Virus record (IMG/VR): IMGVR_UViG_3300044695_001680
Location: 1 to 45,816 of that record
Strand: one strand, 5' to 3'
Origin: a virus
Length of the DNA: 45,816 bases
Made by a program: the position numbers and the translations under genes. Position 1 is the first letter of the stretch. Every line of letters starts with the position of its first letter. This document shows positions 6,801 through 17,400 of this stretch, piece by piece. The notes below the pieces were generated by a model. It saw only the letters and a program-made list of their open reading frames with translations. It was not told the origin of the DNA and searched no databases.

Positions 6801-7045
6801 TACCGCTTACTATTGGTCTTTTGAGCACCTTTGGCACGGTTAACTTTGCGTGGAACAATACGCAAGTTATCCTTTGAGTTATTCATTGGATTGTTATCCT
6901 TGTGGTCGACTTCTTTGCCAGCAGGGATGTCACCAAGAGATCGCCTAGCACGGGCTCTTGATGCATCCTCTTTGCGGTGTGCCTTACGGTAAGACTTCAG
7001 ATATTCAGCTCGTGCCTTATACTCGGCTTTCCAATCTCGTGACAT
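6800..7045 (-). CDS. Small HNH-like basic protein
   Basis: An 81-residue, very basic protein. The segment GKEVDHKDNNPMNNSKDNLR with following RKVNRAKG matches the second half of HNH_3-type nucleases (DH, then N.....NLR..), but the N-terminal zinc cysteines are absent. It overlaps the terS-like gene by 29 nt and the next HNH gene by TAATG. It may be a minimal HNH nuclease or a DNA-binding remnant working with the adjacent full HNH protein. Confidence 0.75.
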   Translation of the reverse strand: MSRDWKAEYKARAEYLKSYRKAHRKEDASRARARRSLGDIPAGKEVDHKDNNPMNNSKDNLRIVPRKVNRAKGAQKTNSKR

Positions 7046-7277
7046 TCATACGGCTCCGTACTAGTTCTGGGTCAATCTTGGGTAGGATCGAAGCAAGTTG
7101 ATCCAGTGGTGAGCCATCCATGGCAACACCAGAGATATTGTTCTTGGATAGCCAGTCACAAGCTGCTTTTAGATCGGCAGTGGTAGCTTCACCTGATTTA
7201 ATCCGACTCAACAACTCTTGAGTGACCATATTGTGGAGTTCATTGAACATGTCCTCCGTTGCTTTCTTTTTAGCCAT
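7017..7277 (-). CDS. terS: Probable terminase small subunit
   Basis: An 86-residue protein. Size and position match T7 gp18 (89 residues), which recognises phage DNA and regulates the large subunit. The sequence SGEATTADLKAACDWLSKNN followed by a predicted helical region is typical of small-terminase proteins of cyanopodoviruses. The assignment rests mostly on position: fibre, lysis genes, this gene, then terL. It overlaps both neighbours (8 nt with 7270-7515, 29 nt with 6800-7045). Confidence 0.75.
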   Translation of the reverse strand: MAKKKATEDMFNELHNMVTQELLSRIKSGEATTADLKAACDWLSKNNISGVAMDGSPLDQLASILPKIDPELVRSRMNVTRLESRV

Positions 7278-7515
7278 TTCTCAGTACAATCTGATCTAGC
7301 TTGTTCTCGATGCGGATCATGTGATCCTCCATCTTTGCAAGGGCGTTGGCGAGTTCTTGACGCGGGACGTACTTCTCAGCAAGACGCAATTCGACACCAT
7401 CAATACGCTTGTCAATTTGATCCATGCGTGAGTTAGAACGTGAATGAAGAGCAGCTACTCCCCCTCCAATGCCAAGAACCAGAGATACAGCTCCCGTGAT
7501 GATCGTTTCAATCAT
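7270..7515 (-). CDS. Membrane-anchored coiled-coil protein, possible spanin or holin
   Basis: An 81-residue protein with one N-terminal membrane segment (about residues 4-23, IITGAVSLVLGIGGGVAAL) followed by a charged coiled coil (MDQIDKRIDGVELRLAEK and a second heptad run to the end). This layout is like the i-spanin T7 gp18.5 or a small class holin. It overlaps the peptidase-like gene at 7508 by 8 nt and the terS-like gene by 8 nt, so it sits in the lysis neighbourhood. The exact role is inferred from topology and context. Confidence 0.75.
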   Translation of the reverse strand: MIETIITGAVSLVLGIGGGVAALHSRSNSRMDQIDKRIDGVELRLAEKYVPRQELANALAKMEDHMIRIENKLDQIVLRNG

Positions 7516-8059
7516 TGATCCGTCTGAATGTCATGAACCAGCCGGTTCGGGGGCCTTCGACTTCCCAGCGTTTCAACCAATTACGCCAGGTGTAGCGAAC
7601 TTCTTTGCCACCAGCACCAACACGGACATAACCACCGTTGACGACATCTAGTTCGCCATAAGGATCCATGAAGATGCCGTATTCACCGCCATCTCCAATG
7701 CATAACATCCAATGACCCCCACCTGTCGGTGCAGAAACAGGGCCGTGGTGAAGAATGCCAGTAGCAACAGGGTAGCCTTTGTTGATTTCAGAGTAGATAG
7801 CAGTCCGACTACCGTTTTGATAGAAGGTAGCAAGGACACCAAAGTCTTTACAAGCTTTGATTTGAGCAGAGGCGTCGGTAGTGTCACCGTATTTGAAGAC
7901 AGTCTTTAAGTATTTGTCATCAGCATTACTACCTTTCAAAGCATCTGGCATCAAGTATTTAACCGCCATAGCACAGGTACTTGAAAAGCACATCCTGTAG
8001 CTATGGCTGGTCAGACTATCTGTTTGAAGGTAGTACTGCTTTACCGGCAGTACCGTCAT
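7508..8059 (-). CDS. Papain-like / C39-type cysteine peptidase domain, possible endolysin
   Basis: A 183-residue protein. Cys in RMCFSSTCAMA (about residue 25), His in GGHWMLCIG and Asp in FMDPYGELD fit the Cys-His-Asp triad spacing of C39_2-like peptidases. No signal peptide is seen, so release would need the nearby membrane proteins. Position between two small membrane proteins (8062-8265 and 7270-7515) makes cell-wall cleavage at lysis the most likely role; T7 instead uses an amidase located elsewhere. The ATG at 8059 is preferred to a TTG two codons upstream. Confidence 0.7.
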   Translation of the reverse strand: MTVLPVKQYYLQTDSLTSHSYRMCFSSTCAMAVKYLMPDALKGSNADDKYLKTVFKYGDTTDASAQIKACKDFGVLATFYQNGSRTAIYSEINKGYPVATGILHHGPVSAPTGGGHWMLCIGDGGEYGIFMDPYGELDVVNGGYVRVGAGGKEVRYTWRNWLKRWEVEGPRTGWFMTFRRIND

Positions 8060-8061
8060 GA

Positions 8062-8265
8062 TCAACCCCGAAATTCGTTCTTGATGCGTTGAATCTTGTC
8101 GTCTTCCTTGCGGAACGGGGCGACATAACGAGCAAATTTGACAACTACTTGAGCAACGCTGTTAGAGCGCAGCTTTTTGTTCAGTCCGATGTATTCAGAT
8201 GCAATAAACAAAGCAAAGAAGGCCGCAGCCTCATACGAGACTTTGGCTCCAAAGATGGTAAGCAT
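8062..8265 (-). CDS. Small membrane protein, possible holin
   Basis: A 67-residue protein with one membrane segment (about residues 9-27, VSYEAAAFFALFIASEYIG) and a very basic C-terminal tail. One membrane helix plus a charged tail is typical of class II/III-like phage holins such as T7 gp17.5, which also follows the tail-fibre gene. Role is inferred from topology and place. Confidence 0.65.
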   Translation of the reverse strand: MLTIFGAKVSYEAAAFFALFIASEYIGLNKKLRSNSVAQVVVKFARYVAPFRKEDDKIQRIKNEFRG

Positions 8266-8271
8266 GATCTT

Positions 8272-8790
8272 TTAATGGTTAGGGGTTTGCAGCTTTGCTG
8301 CGATTTCAGCTTGTTGCTTAAGATATGGCATCCTCTGCTCATACATATCAGGCCAGATGTGCTGGTAGCCGGTGAGGCGCCACAGCAAGGTGCGTAGCCA
8401 GTCTTCGCGTGTCAGGCGCCAGGGCTCGGGGTCACCGTTGCTGCTGGGGTCAGCGTGGCAGCGGATGCCAGTCATGGCGTAGACGATGCTGGCGATGCCG
8501 ATCGAGCGGCGCATGTGGAAGCCATCGGTCACTACGTGTAGATCGGTGGTGTTGAGGTGCTTCACTAGGGCGGCGGTCTTGGTGAAGTTGGTCACCGTGT
8601 CCCACGCTTGGTAGTCGAGGTGGATGCGCTCACGGGGCAGGCCGGAATCAAGCGCGATCTGTAGGCACTGCTGGGCGCCACCCTCGCTGGAGATGATCAG
8701 GTGGGCACCTTGGTAGGTCAGCGCCACACGGCAGGCATGGGGCAGGCGGGCAATGTTGCCGCCCAGCTCGATGATGGTGTGAATGGTCAT
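8272..8790 (-). CDS. DUF218 / YdcF-like protein
   Basis: A 172-residue protein starting at the ATG at 8790, which overlaps the tail-fibre stop (ATGA). The sequence follows the DUF218 pattern: an early beta-strand and GG turn (IIELGGN), then LIISSEGGAQQCLQIALDSG, a conserved acidic DYQAWDTVTNF (the usual E/D...T.N segment), and VVTDGFHMRRS, the conserved TS.yH..R motif in modified form. Bacterial relatives (SanA, ElyC, YdcF) act on the envelope, but their reactions are largely unknown. Translational coupling to the fibre suggests co-expression with the receptor-binding protein. GC content looks higher than in flanking genes, consistent with transfer. Confidence 0.8.
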   Translation of the reverse strand: MTIHTIIELGGNIARLPHACRVALTYQGAHLIISSEGGAQQCLQIALDSGLPRERIHLDYQAWDTVTNFTKTAALVKHLNTTDLHVVTDGFHMRRSIGIASIVYAMTGIRCHADPSSNGDPEPWRLTREDWLRTLLWRLTGYQHIWPDMYEQRMPYLKQQAEIAAKLQTPNH

Positions 8791-10523
8791 GCAGCCTCCA
8801 GCGCGGCGACCTTGGCCTCTAGGGTTTCGATGCGAGCCTGCGCCTCCTGGAGTGCCTTGATGGCCATCCAATACATCTGCTGTTCTTTGATGCCCAACCG
8901 CTCAGGCTGTGCTTCCTGCGCTGGTTCGGTTTCGTTGCCGTCCTCATCCAGAACAGCGTCTTTCGCTTCCTTGGCTTCTTGGAATACGGTGATAACTTCA
9001 GGGCAGCTTTCAGCGACCTGCTGAGCGATGACACCAAGGTTTAGGTCAGCATCGTCGGGCTGATCCTTGTAGCGATAGTTGACAATCTCCCAGTCCTTGA
9101 TGCAGTTCCAGGTGTCCGCAGCGGGGGTGATGTCTTTCTTAGTATTGATGTCCGAGAGGTTGACGTTGTTTGCCTGGAAGTTGGCGAGGCCACCGTTAGC
9201 CCGAATTACGGCTCTTGCTGTTCCACCGGCAGCATTGTCTTGGCAATAAAGAAATTCATTTAATGTGCCGTTTGGCGCAGCATTGGTATAGTTAATTAAC
9301 AACCCATAGCAACTAGCCGCGGTTGCGTCAGTGTTATTGAAATTGCAACGGTTGGCTCCTTGCCATGTAAAAATGTGGTTACCACTAGGAGCGGTGGCGG
9401 TGCCTACATTCAGCAGGCCACCACTTGTAATCCTCATCCTCTCCGTGCCGCCAGGGGCAAAGAAGATGTCCTTTAATGCTCCGGTTCCGCGGAAAGAAGT
9501 ACCAAATCCAAAAGCAGAACCGTTGTAACCAATACCTAGAATAGACTGGTCCGCGCTTGCTTCAATGTGAATTGCAGAAGCAAATGTGGTGTCATTTTGC
9601 TGCTTTAAGCTAATAACAGGGCGTGCAAATGTCCCAGTGGTTGGGTTGGTTGTCGTATTTGCAAGGATTGAGCCGGAGCTGTCGATGCGGAGGCGTTCGG
9701 TGCCGTATGAATTAATACTTCCAGTGAAGAATCGAATCTGGCCAGCCCATCCTCCAAGATTTGCCGCCGAACCTCCTGCGTATAAATCCAGGCATACTAA
9801 TGAACTAGCATCTGTGAAATTGATTCCTCCTGTTTGTTGACGCCGAGAAAGATCAAGCGAATATCCCCGATAGTCTGGCGTACCCCCAGTGTTGTCGCCT
9901 ACATGCAAACTTGGGGTTGTGCCTAAAATATCGAGCCGTGCCCCAGGACTACTTGTCCCAATCCCTACGCTACCAGTCGTAGTAACAGTCTGACTGCCGA
10001 AGTTTGGACTGATCTTTGTACCAGCAATTGCTGCTGTAGCACTGATCTTAGCGTTTGTCAGCGTACCATCTGGAATCTGACCAAGGATGACATTATCCGT
10101 ATATGCCTTATTTGCAGCATCAGTTGATGCAGTTGGTGTCGCAAGGTTCGTGATCTTGTAGTTATTCATGTTGAGGTTATTCAACATGCTTCCATTGTTA
10201 GGATCTACGTTGCGATCACGGGTTTCCTGAGCGATATAAAGAGATTGGTTGAAGTCTGAGTTTAGATCCTGTGCTCGGATGGCAGAGCCTGGAAAGAATG
10301 TCGCCTCAAGAGCCGCATCATCAGTCTCTCGATAAATACGAATAGCTACTCCATTAGCAGGAGCACTCGTAAATTGAACCGTAGTAGCGTTAGCTAGGGT
10401 ATATGCAGTTGTAACCGTCCCATCAAGTGAAACCTTGATGTCAGACGTATTGAGATATGGGAAAGTGAAGGAATAGAGAACGGTAGAACCGTTCCCTGTG
10501 TATGTATTCTGAGTGACAGCCAT
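8787..10523 (-). CDS. Tail fibre protein with C-terminal S74 chaperone domain
   Basis: A 578-residue receptor-binding fibre. Residues 1 to about 105 match the T7 gp17 N-terminal tail-attachment domain (TYTGNGSTVLYSFTFPYL, then QDLNSDFNQSLYIAQE). The middle is a Gly/Ser/Thr-rich beta-structured shaft with repeats such as GIGTSSPGARL and RLRIDSSGS, typical of fibre shafts ending in an S74 domain. From about residue 460 comes a peptidase_S74 intramolecular chaperone (SDINTKKDITP, NLGVIAQQVAESCPEVI), which trimerises the fibre and cleaves itself off. The C-terminal coiled coil (IETLEAKVAALEAA) completes it. The distal part determines host range and is probably the most variable region of the genome. 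Confidence 0.93.
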   Translation of the reverse strand: MAVTQNTYTGNGSTVLYSFTFPYLNTSDIKVSLDGTVTTAYTLANATTVQFTSAPANGVAIRIYRETDDAALEATFFPGSAIRAQDLNSDFNQSLYIAQETRDRNVDPNNGSMLNNLNMNNYKITNLATPTASTDAANKAYTDNVILGQIPDGTLTNAKISATAAIAGTKISPNFGSQTVTTTGSVGIGTSSPGARLDILGTTPSLHVGDNTGGTPDYRGYSLDLSRRQQTGGINFTDASSLVCLDLYAGGSAANLGGWAGQIRFFTGSINSYGTERLRIDSSGSILANTTTNPTTGTFARPVISLKQQNDTTFASAIHIEASADQSILGIGYNGSAFGFGTSFRGTGALKDIFFAPGGTERMRITSGGLLNVGTATAPSGNHIFTWQGANRCNFNNTDATAASCYGLLINYTNAAPNGTLNEFLYCQDNAAGGTARAVIRANGGLANFQANNVNLSDINTKKDITPAADTWNCIKDWEIVNYRYKDQPDDADLNLGVIAQQVAESCPEVITVFQEAKEAKDAVLDEDGNETEPAQEAQPERLGIKEQQMYWMAIKALQEAQARIETLEAKVAALEAA

Positions 10524-10528
10524 TGTTG

Positions 10529-13500
10529 CTACTTAGGCATTGTTAGGAGCTTTTGAACTGATGTATAGTCACCACGCTGCTGAGCTTTCTCTTTCACTGA
10601 CTTCAGAGCAGCATCACGCCGAAGCTTCGGATACTCTGAATACATAATCGCTTCAGCTCGATTCTTTGCTCGACTAAAAGCAAGACGGATAGCACTATGC
10701 ACTCGTGACTTGGCAAGATCCAAGTCTTCACTTGATACATTAAAATCTCTACGTTGAGATGCGTAGAAATCAAGATCGCGCTGAATATCTTTGCGGTTCA
10801 TCAGCTTTGTGATCTCAGTTGGGAGATTTCCGTATTGACCCATGTATCCAGAAATGAGTTCACGTTCTCGCGGTGTGTAATCAATACCACCTGAACTCTT
10901 CTTCAACACAGGCATTGCTTGGAAGTCGGTCTTAATCAACCACTGACGATAGGGTTCAGTCGAGGGGTTGGTCTTAAACGGAAGTGTCGAATTGATGATC
11001 CTAGTCATCGGATCGTAATCACGAATCCGTGAACCATCAAAGTAATCTCGTGCATACGGCAGAGCACTTTCTGGATCGAACGCATCTACCCAGGCATTCC
11101 TGTTCCGCACTAGCTGTTGGAATTCATTATCCACCTCACGCAGTCCTGGGTACATCAGCTGACCAAGCTGGTTGCGAAGGCTTGCATACGGAACAATGTT
11201 GTTGACCTGAGAAGCCATGAACCTCTGGAAGCCAGCTTCATCACCGCTAAGCATGTCATTCAAAGGCGTGAGCCCTTGAAGGAATGTCTTATTGGTGATG
11301 TTCATTGAGAAGGCAAATGCCAACTTACGGAAGAGATCCTCTGTAGTACCGGTTCCCAGATGACCAACGTTGTCACCAATATCTGCTACCAGAGCGAGGT
11401 AGGTAGAGAACGGTTCAAAGGAGTCGTAGCTGTGCCACTCACCAGTAACAGGGTTTCGGATTGAACGCGGCTGCCAACCAGCCTTTGTCCACGCATTCCT
11501 TGCTTCTTTATCGTATGGGCCATTACCTGTCAGACTGCCGCCAAGGTACAGCATAGAAGCTGTCATCGTAGTGAATGAACCGATTGCAATACGGCCTTTG
11601 GTTTCAGCTACAACTTGATCCCACTGCTCCTTAGTAAAGTCTGGAACACCCCTAGTTGCCATGATTTCTTTGATCTCAGCAGGTGTGCTGGCATTGATAA
11701 TTCGATTTGATTCACCCCACACCAATGCAAGCGGGCTGTGCTTATGAGCAAAGCTCAACACATTCATCGATGTCCTAGGGAACAGGATGAACGGACGCAT
11801 CAACGGGAAACGATTCAGCAGAGCAGACAATCCCTGCACCACAGGAGTGTCAAGGTTCAGAGCGATCTCACGGCTGGCGTATTCAACAGCCTTATCCGTG
11901 ATCATTCCATTCGCATCAAACATCTCCGAATACACCTGACCTTGAGCTTTACGAAGAGCTTGGTAGTCAATCGCTCCGCTGGTCTCTCGGGCCATCTGGT
12001 CGTAAGCCCGACCACGAGCCTCTACGTTGGCCAGGAAGCTTCGCACGAAGCCATCACCAGCTGTCATCAGGTTTGCGCTGTAACGGACCCATGGAAGATT
12101 ATTGAAGTCCTGTAGAACTTTGGCGAGGCCTACCATCACACTAGGACCAAGTTCACCTTCAGCAGCTTTTGCTTTGGCGTATTCCTGAAGCACCATCATG
12201 GTGTCAGCATTCTTGATTGCTATGTCTTCCCTAGTTGCATAGGCCACAGAATCTGGATCTTCAATCGACTTCTTCAGAATAAAATTGAAGTGCTGCATAG
12301 CTTTTTGCATATGCTCACCCAGATTTCCAAATTGAACCATTGATCGCTTGAACGTATCAGCATCGCCATTGATTGCTGACCCACCAAGAATCGATACTGG
12401 CTTTAGAAAAAGACCCGTCAGGTTGCCAGTAAGTGCTTTCATTGGTGTCAACGTTGCACTCAGGACAGAGTTGTAATAAGTAGCCCAGGCTCCTTGAATG
12501 ACGACGCTAGGAACCTCAGGTTCACCGTCGATGAATGCTTTGTTGATGACGCCTGTGCTTGACTGAAACCACTTATTCAAACGGTCGATTGAATCGACTT
12601 TGCCATCAGTCAGTTCATACGCACCAATCAGAGGCTTCAGAAACTCAGGGTTCTGATCTTTGATCTCCTGTAGTGTAGAGACAAATTCCTTCGCCTTAGC
12701 AATTCGCTCAGCTGTGGCTTGAGAAATCTCAGCCTCGGCTTCCTTCGCAAACCTTTGGATTGCATTCGGATCCCCAGCTTTAATTACCTCATCCCATGCC
12801 TTCTTATTGTTGAGCGACCAACCAGCAACATATTTGCTGATGCCCATCTCAGCCATTAGGTATTCGATCTTATCAAAGATCATCTCCTGTTGGCGTTTGG
12901 AGTCAACTTCATTCCACACAGCACGAGTGCCTTCGGCAATGTCGGCAACTTCGCCTGCAATAGTCGTTTGCACACGAGCAGAGGCACGAGCAACATCAAG
13001 TCCGATGAACTGATCCATCAGCTTTTTTGTTGCATTCATCGCAGCAGCATACTGACGATCATTGATATACGACGTCTGTGAAATGCCTTCCAAAGACCTG
13101 CTGTCACCAAAGATCTTCCTAACAGAGTCTGCATCACTGTTTGGATCAATGATCTCCTTCAGCATTGAATCAGCTGATTGCATCATCTCCTTTTTGCTGA
13201 TCCTGACACCATCTACGACAGCATCAAAATCACCAGTGTTGCGGATCTCATTCATTACATCCTGAACCAGTGTCCGCTTCTGGAGATTATCAATCTCAAG
13301 ACCATTCTTCTGGGCAGACTCCGTGATGATCGTTGCCATACGACCATTGCTCGTTCCAATGTTTCGTGCAATACGGACACCATCAACCATATTCTGAGGG
13401 ATAGCATCTTGACGAACACCAAGCACTGCCTTCTCAGTTTCATCGAACATTGGAGAGTTGACAGCAGGATGCGGGCCATCCAAGCCCTCAGGATCCTTCA

Positions 13501-14425
13501 TGTACTGCTGCTCAGCCCAACCATCGAGAACCTTCTCTCGGTTCTCTGCAGACCTTACAAGGTAATCAGAAGAGGGGTCATCAGCTTTAGCAGGTCCAGA
13601 CTTACGGCTAGCATCTTCAAAGTATCGAGCAGCCTGCTCATCTTTAGGGACATATTTCGTCCCATCCTTGACCCCTTTAAGGGCACGAGCACCCTTGACA
13701 GCAGCACCTAGTAGATCAATGGCAAAGCCAAAACCTGCGCCCTCTTTGATGTTCTTCTCTCGCTTGATATCAGGAGAGTCGGAGTCAAGTGTTGCGATGT
13801 TATCAGGGATCCAGGGGAAGAAACTCTTTTTGAGGATACCAAGTGCATTATGATCCTCGGATTGACGACTGACAGCATCAACTGCCACACCACTAGCAGC
13901 ATCGATTCCTGAATTACCAAGGAACTTCGTCAACCACGGAGCATTTGCTACTTTCTCTGGGCCTACGACACGCCCAATTCCAGCTGTCACACCTCGCTTA
14001 GTTACGGCGGATAGTGCAACTGTAGGAACAACTACCTCACTGATCGAACGCAAAGCCTTACCCCAAGGCGTTTTGTTTTGTGGGGTCCACTGATCAGGGA
14101 AGTCAAGCCAAGGCAGATTGAAACGTCGGCCTACACCCTCAGCAAAGTCAATAGTTCCACCAACAAGAGCTGTTGGAACCTCGATTCCACCTTGGATACC
14201 CGCACCAATTCGGCCAGCCATGCTATCGGATTGTGCTTTTTTCTGCTTAGCAACCTGTTGACTTGCCTGGGATTCGGAGCGTTTCTGCTCTTCTTCCTCA
14301 CGTTTACGCTGCTCTTCAGCAGCATTCATCTCTTTGACTAGTGCTTCTGATTCTTGTAGAGCAACGGGGTCAACAGAAGCCGCAGTCGTACCATGCAGCA
14401 TATTGTTGAGTGGACTATATGTCAT
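10529..14425 (-). CDS. Large internal virion / ejection protein (T7 gp16-like)
   Basis: A 1298-residue protein, nearly the same length as T7 gp16 (1318), directly upstream of the fibre gene as in T7. In T7 gp16 enters the cell with the DNA and forms part of the trans-envelope channel. The N-terminus has a charged coiled coil (about residues 30-65, KREEEEQKRSESQASQQ), then a Gly-rich amphipathic region; the bulk is helical. Unlike T7 gp16 no transglycosylase motif is seen here; that activity appears to reside in the next gene (14428-17439). The start at 14425 lies 2 nt after the upstream stop. Confidence 0.85.
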   Translation of the reverse strand: MTYSPLNNMLHGTTAASVDPVALQESEALVKEMNAAEEQRKREEEEQKRSESQASQQVAKQKKAQSDSMAGRIGAGIQGGIEVPTALVGGTIDFAEGVGRRFNLPWLDFPDQWTPQNKTPWGKALRSISEVVVPTVALSAVTKRGVTAGIGRVVGPEKVANAPWLTKFLGNSGIDAASGVAVDAVSRQSEDHNALGILKKSFFPWIPDNIATLDSDSPDIKREKNIKEGAGFGFAIDLLGAAVKGARALKGVKDGTKYVPKDEQAARYFEDASRKSGPAKADDPSSDYLVRSAENREKVLDGWAEQQYMKDPEGLDGPHPAVNSPMFDETEKAVLGVRQDAIPQNMVDGVRIARNIGTSNGRMATIITESAQKNGLEIDNLQKRTLVQDVMNEIRNTGDFDAVVDGVRISKKEMMQSADSMLKEIIDPNSDADSVRKIFGDSRSLEGISQTSYINDRQYAAAMNATKKLMDQFIGLDVARASARVQTTIAGEVADIAEGTRAVWNEVDSKRQQEMIFDKIEYLMAEMGISKYVAGWSLNNKKAWDEVIKAGDPNAIQRFAKEAEAEISQATAERIAKAKEFVSTLQEIKDQNPEFLKPLIGAYELTDGKVDSIDRLNKWFQSSTGVINKAFIDGEPEVPSVVIQGAWATYYNSVLSATLTPMKALTGNLTGLFLKPVSILGGSAINGDADTFKRSMVQFGNLGEHMQKAMQHFNFILKKSIEDPDSVAYATREDIAIKNADTMMVLQEYAKAKAAEGELGPSVMVGLAKVLQDFNNLPWVRYSANLMTAGDGFVRSFLANVEARGRAYDQMARETSGAIDYQALRKAQGQVYSEMFDANGMITDKAVEYASREIALNLDTPVVQGLSALLNRFPLMRPFILFPRTSMNVLSFAHKHSPLALVWGESNRIINASTPAEIKEIMATRGVPDFTKEQWDQVVAETKGRIAIGSFTTMTASMLYLGGSLTGNGPYDKEARNAWTKAGWQPRSIRNPVTGEWHSYDSFEPFSTYLALVADIGDNVGHLGTGTTEDLFRKLAFAFSMNITNKTFLQGLTPLNDMLSGDEAGFQRFMASQVNNIVPYASLRNQLGQLMYPGLREVDNEFQQLVRNRNAWVDAFDPESALPYARDYFDGSRIRDYDPMTRIINSTLPFKTNPSTEPYRQWLIKTDFQAMPVLKKSSGGIDYTPRERELISGYMGQYGNLPTEITKLMNRKDIQRDLDFYASQRRDFNVSSEDLDLAKSRVHSAIRLAFSRAKNRAEAIMYSEYPKLRRDAALKSVKEKAQQRGDYTSVQKLLTMPK

Positions 14426-14427
14426 TG

Positions 14428-17400
14428 TTAGACCTTACGACCATGAAGAAATGAGAATGTTCGACCGTCTGGTATCTGAATAATCAGCTTGTCACCATGA
14501 ACAGTCGGTGTATTAGATATGACTTGAGCGCCATTCTTTAGGAAGACACCAGTCCCCTTGGGATATGCATAGTCAATTCCATGCGATCCACGCTTACGGT
14601 GTTCGGCTTGACCGTCAGTTACTACCGTACTGAGTGGTCTACGCTTACCTTTGACATCTACTTCAACGTATTTGTCTAGTTCATATCGACCAAACATGCC
14701 ACCGTATGTGTCTTTCACATCGAGGTGTGGGCCAGTAGACGTAGGACCGATGCTATCAATACGGTACACCAACTTTGGGCGCATAGTGGCAGGATTCCGC
14801 CACACTGAACCACCATTTGGGTTGAAACCGAATGAGGCTGCTGCTTCAAGAACCTTCCTTGGATAGTTACGTGCCTCATCAGACACTCCACCTGGGGATC
14901 TTTGCTGATTGCCTGGGCCTTGGTTGTATGCACGAAGTCCGGCAGTAAGATCTCCGCCGAACGTATCAAGCATTTGTTTGAGGTATCGAGCAGCGCCATT
15001 GAGATTCTCACGAGGATCTCTGCTGTTGAGTACACCTAGCTCTCTAGCTGTACCAGGCATCAGTTGTCCGAGACCCACCGCTCCAGACCTAGACACTGCA
15101 GAAGGATTAAAGCTACTTTCAGTCTTTACCAAACCAGCAAGAAGTCCAGGAGCAATGCCATTCGCACTTGCTACTTCAGCAATCAACTGACCATATCCAT
15201 TAGGGACAAGACTTGCTTGATACTGACCGATACCAGCGTATGACCGCATTGCGCGACGCTCACTCGGTTTATAGATCAACAGCTGACGAATCTTCGGGGA
15301 TACCTGTCGGTCCACAAACTGCATAGGTTCTGGCACAGGAAGCTCCTTCATGCCACTGGCTTTCAACTGACGATTCAATACTTCCCATGAACTTACTTGT
15401 CCACCAAGAAGATTTGAGATGTAGTTGGCAACAGCTGGAGGTTGGTAGTTGGGATTGTTCGCACTACGCATCGCCTCCTCAAGAACTGGTCTTGGAATCA
15501 ACGCATAATGATCAAGTGCTGCAACACCTGCACCACCTCTAAATTTGCTGTTGATAGCACCTAGGTGTTTAGCAGCATCTTGAGTGGTCTGCCTACTTTT
15601 ACCGTAGCCATCAAATCCAAAGCTGGTAAATCCTCGCTCGTCTTCTTGGCTATAAGCGTACTTGCCTTTTGTTCCATCTCCAATGTCGCTGATAACGACA
15701 CGGAGAGCTTCTTGTGCGGCTTGGCTGGGTGAGAGCTTGCCAGCGGATAGCAGGCCAGTTACATCTTTGTTGAACTGAGCCTTCGCTTGTGCAATTGCTA
15801 GAGGAATTGTGTAGTGCTTTGGAGCACCAGTTGCACTGTTCCATTTGGCCGCTGCAAGGACTGCATTTTCAATAGCTTCATTGGCTGCTTTGAAATCACC
15901 AGTCTGACTACGAGCATCACTCTGTTGCTTTGCTACGCTAATCCATCGCTCACGGACACTCCACGGCACCTTAGGATTGGTAACCATTTCAGGTGTCAGA
16001 CGGTTTGATTGAGCAAGCTTTTCAAATTCAGCGTTCAGCGTCTCAGAGTCAATCTTCTCTTGGCTGTAGTTATTAGCGTAGTACTGCAGACGATCATCAA
16101 CAAAGCCATAGTCTTGAAGACTCTTCTTGATCAATTGATCGAATGTCTTCTTGTCAACAGGATTAGATGAGATTTCTGCAATGACCTGATCAGCCCAGCT
16201 CTTGCCTTTCTGCTGCAGTTCAGCATCCTGACGCCTAGAGTCCTCGATGTAGTTGTTTGAGATCTCTTCTCTCAGCTTGCTAAACTCATACGGATACAGC
16301 TCTCCCCAAGTCTTATTTGGTTGGTGGGGAGTGGCTGATGCTTCGATAGCATCCAGAGTATTGGTAGTAATGTCGTTTGCATCAATACCAGCACGAAGAA
16401 ACTCTTGAGCTTTTTCACGAGCAGTCTTAAAGCCAAGGGCATTTCCTCGCTGATCAAGACTCCTGGCAAATGCCTGCACAAGGTTGTTGAAACCAAGACT
16501 AGGATTTGTCTTTAGCTCAGGTACTGCAGCAGCTTTGGCATCATCCAACATTTGCTCAGAGCTTGCTACCGCATAGGACAGCCTCGTCTCTGCAAGCATC
16601 TGCTGCTCAGCCTTCTTCATTTGGCGGAATGCAGGGGCCAGCAACTCTGGCTTCATCCCAAACATCCCGTTGGCTGTTAGGTAGTTCTTCCACAGAACCG
16701 CAGAAGCAGCTGCACGTTTAATGGGGTCATTACTTGCATCAACCGGCGTAAAGCTTTCACCGTTTACTTCAATGACCGTGGTCTTGTTTTCTGTAAACTG
16801 CTTTTCCAACCATGGTCCGTAATGCATGGCAGCCATTTCAGCCACTGCACGCGCCTTTCCCACGGCTCTTGAACCAGAGACCTTACGAAGAGCCATGACA
16901 GCCTCAGGAGGGGCGCCGTTGGCTTGTACAGCGTCTGCTGTGGCTTGCAGCTTTTGATCAGCTCTGGCTAGCAGCTGATACCCAGCCTCCTGCGCTTGCT
17001 CACGCTCAATAGGGAGTCCGTACTCATATGTCTTGGAGTACTCATCCCACATATCATTTTCTGATTGCCTCTTACCAATATCAGTGGCAACCTTTGCAAT
17101 ACTCTGTGAAAACTCAGCAAGAGCATTGAGATTAGCTACGCTTGATCCGGGATCAGTACCCCTTGTTGCTCTGAGGTTGCGTAGTTCATCTTCTTGAATC
17201 CGCCGCCTCTGATCTCTATCATACTGATAGATGTCATTGCGGTTTTGACTCTCTAACTGATTCTTGCGGTCTAGTCCGCTAATGAAGTTCCCCTGAACCT
17301 CAGCCATTTGCTGTTGGCTGTCACGCATGTTCCGTAGAACACGGTCGCCTTGCTGAGCAATCCGGCTTGTAGTATCAGGAACACGAACAGGATCAAAGCC

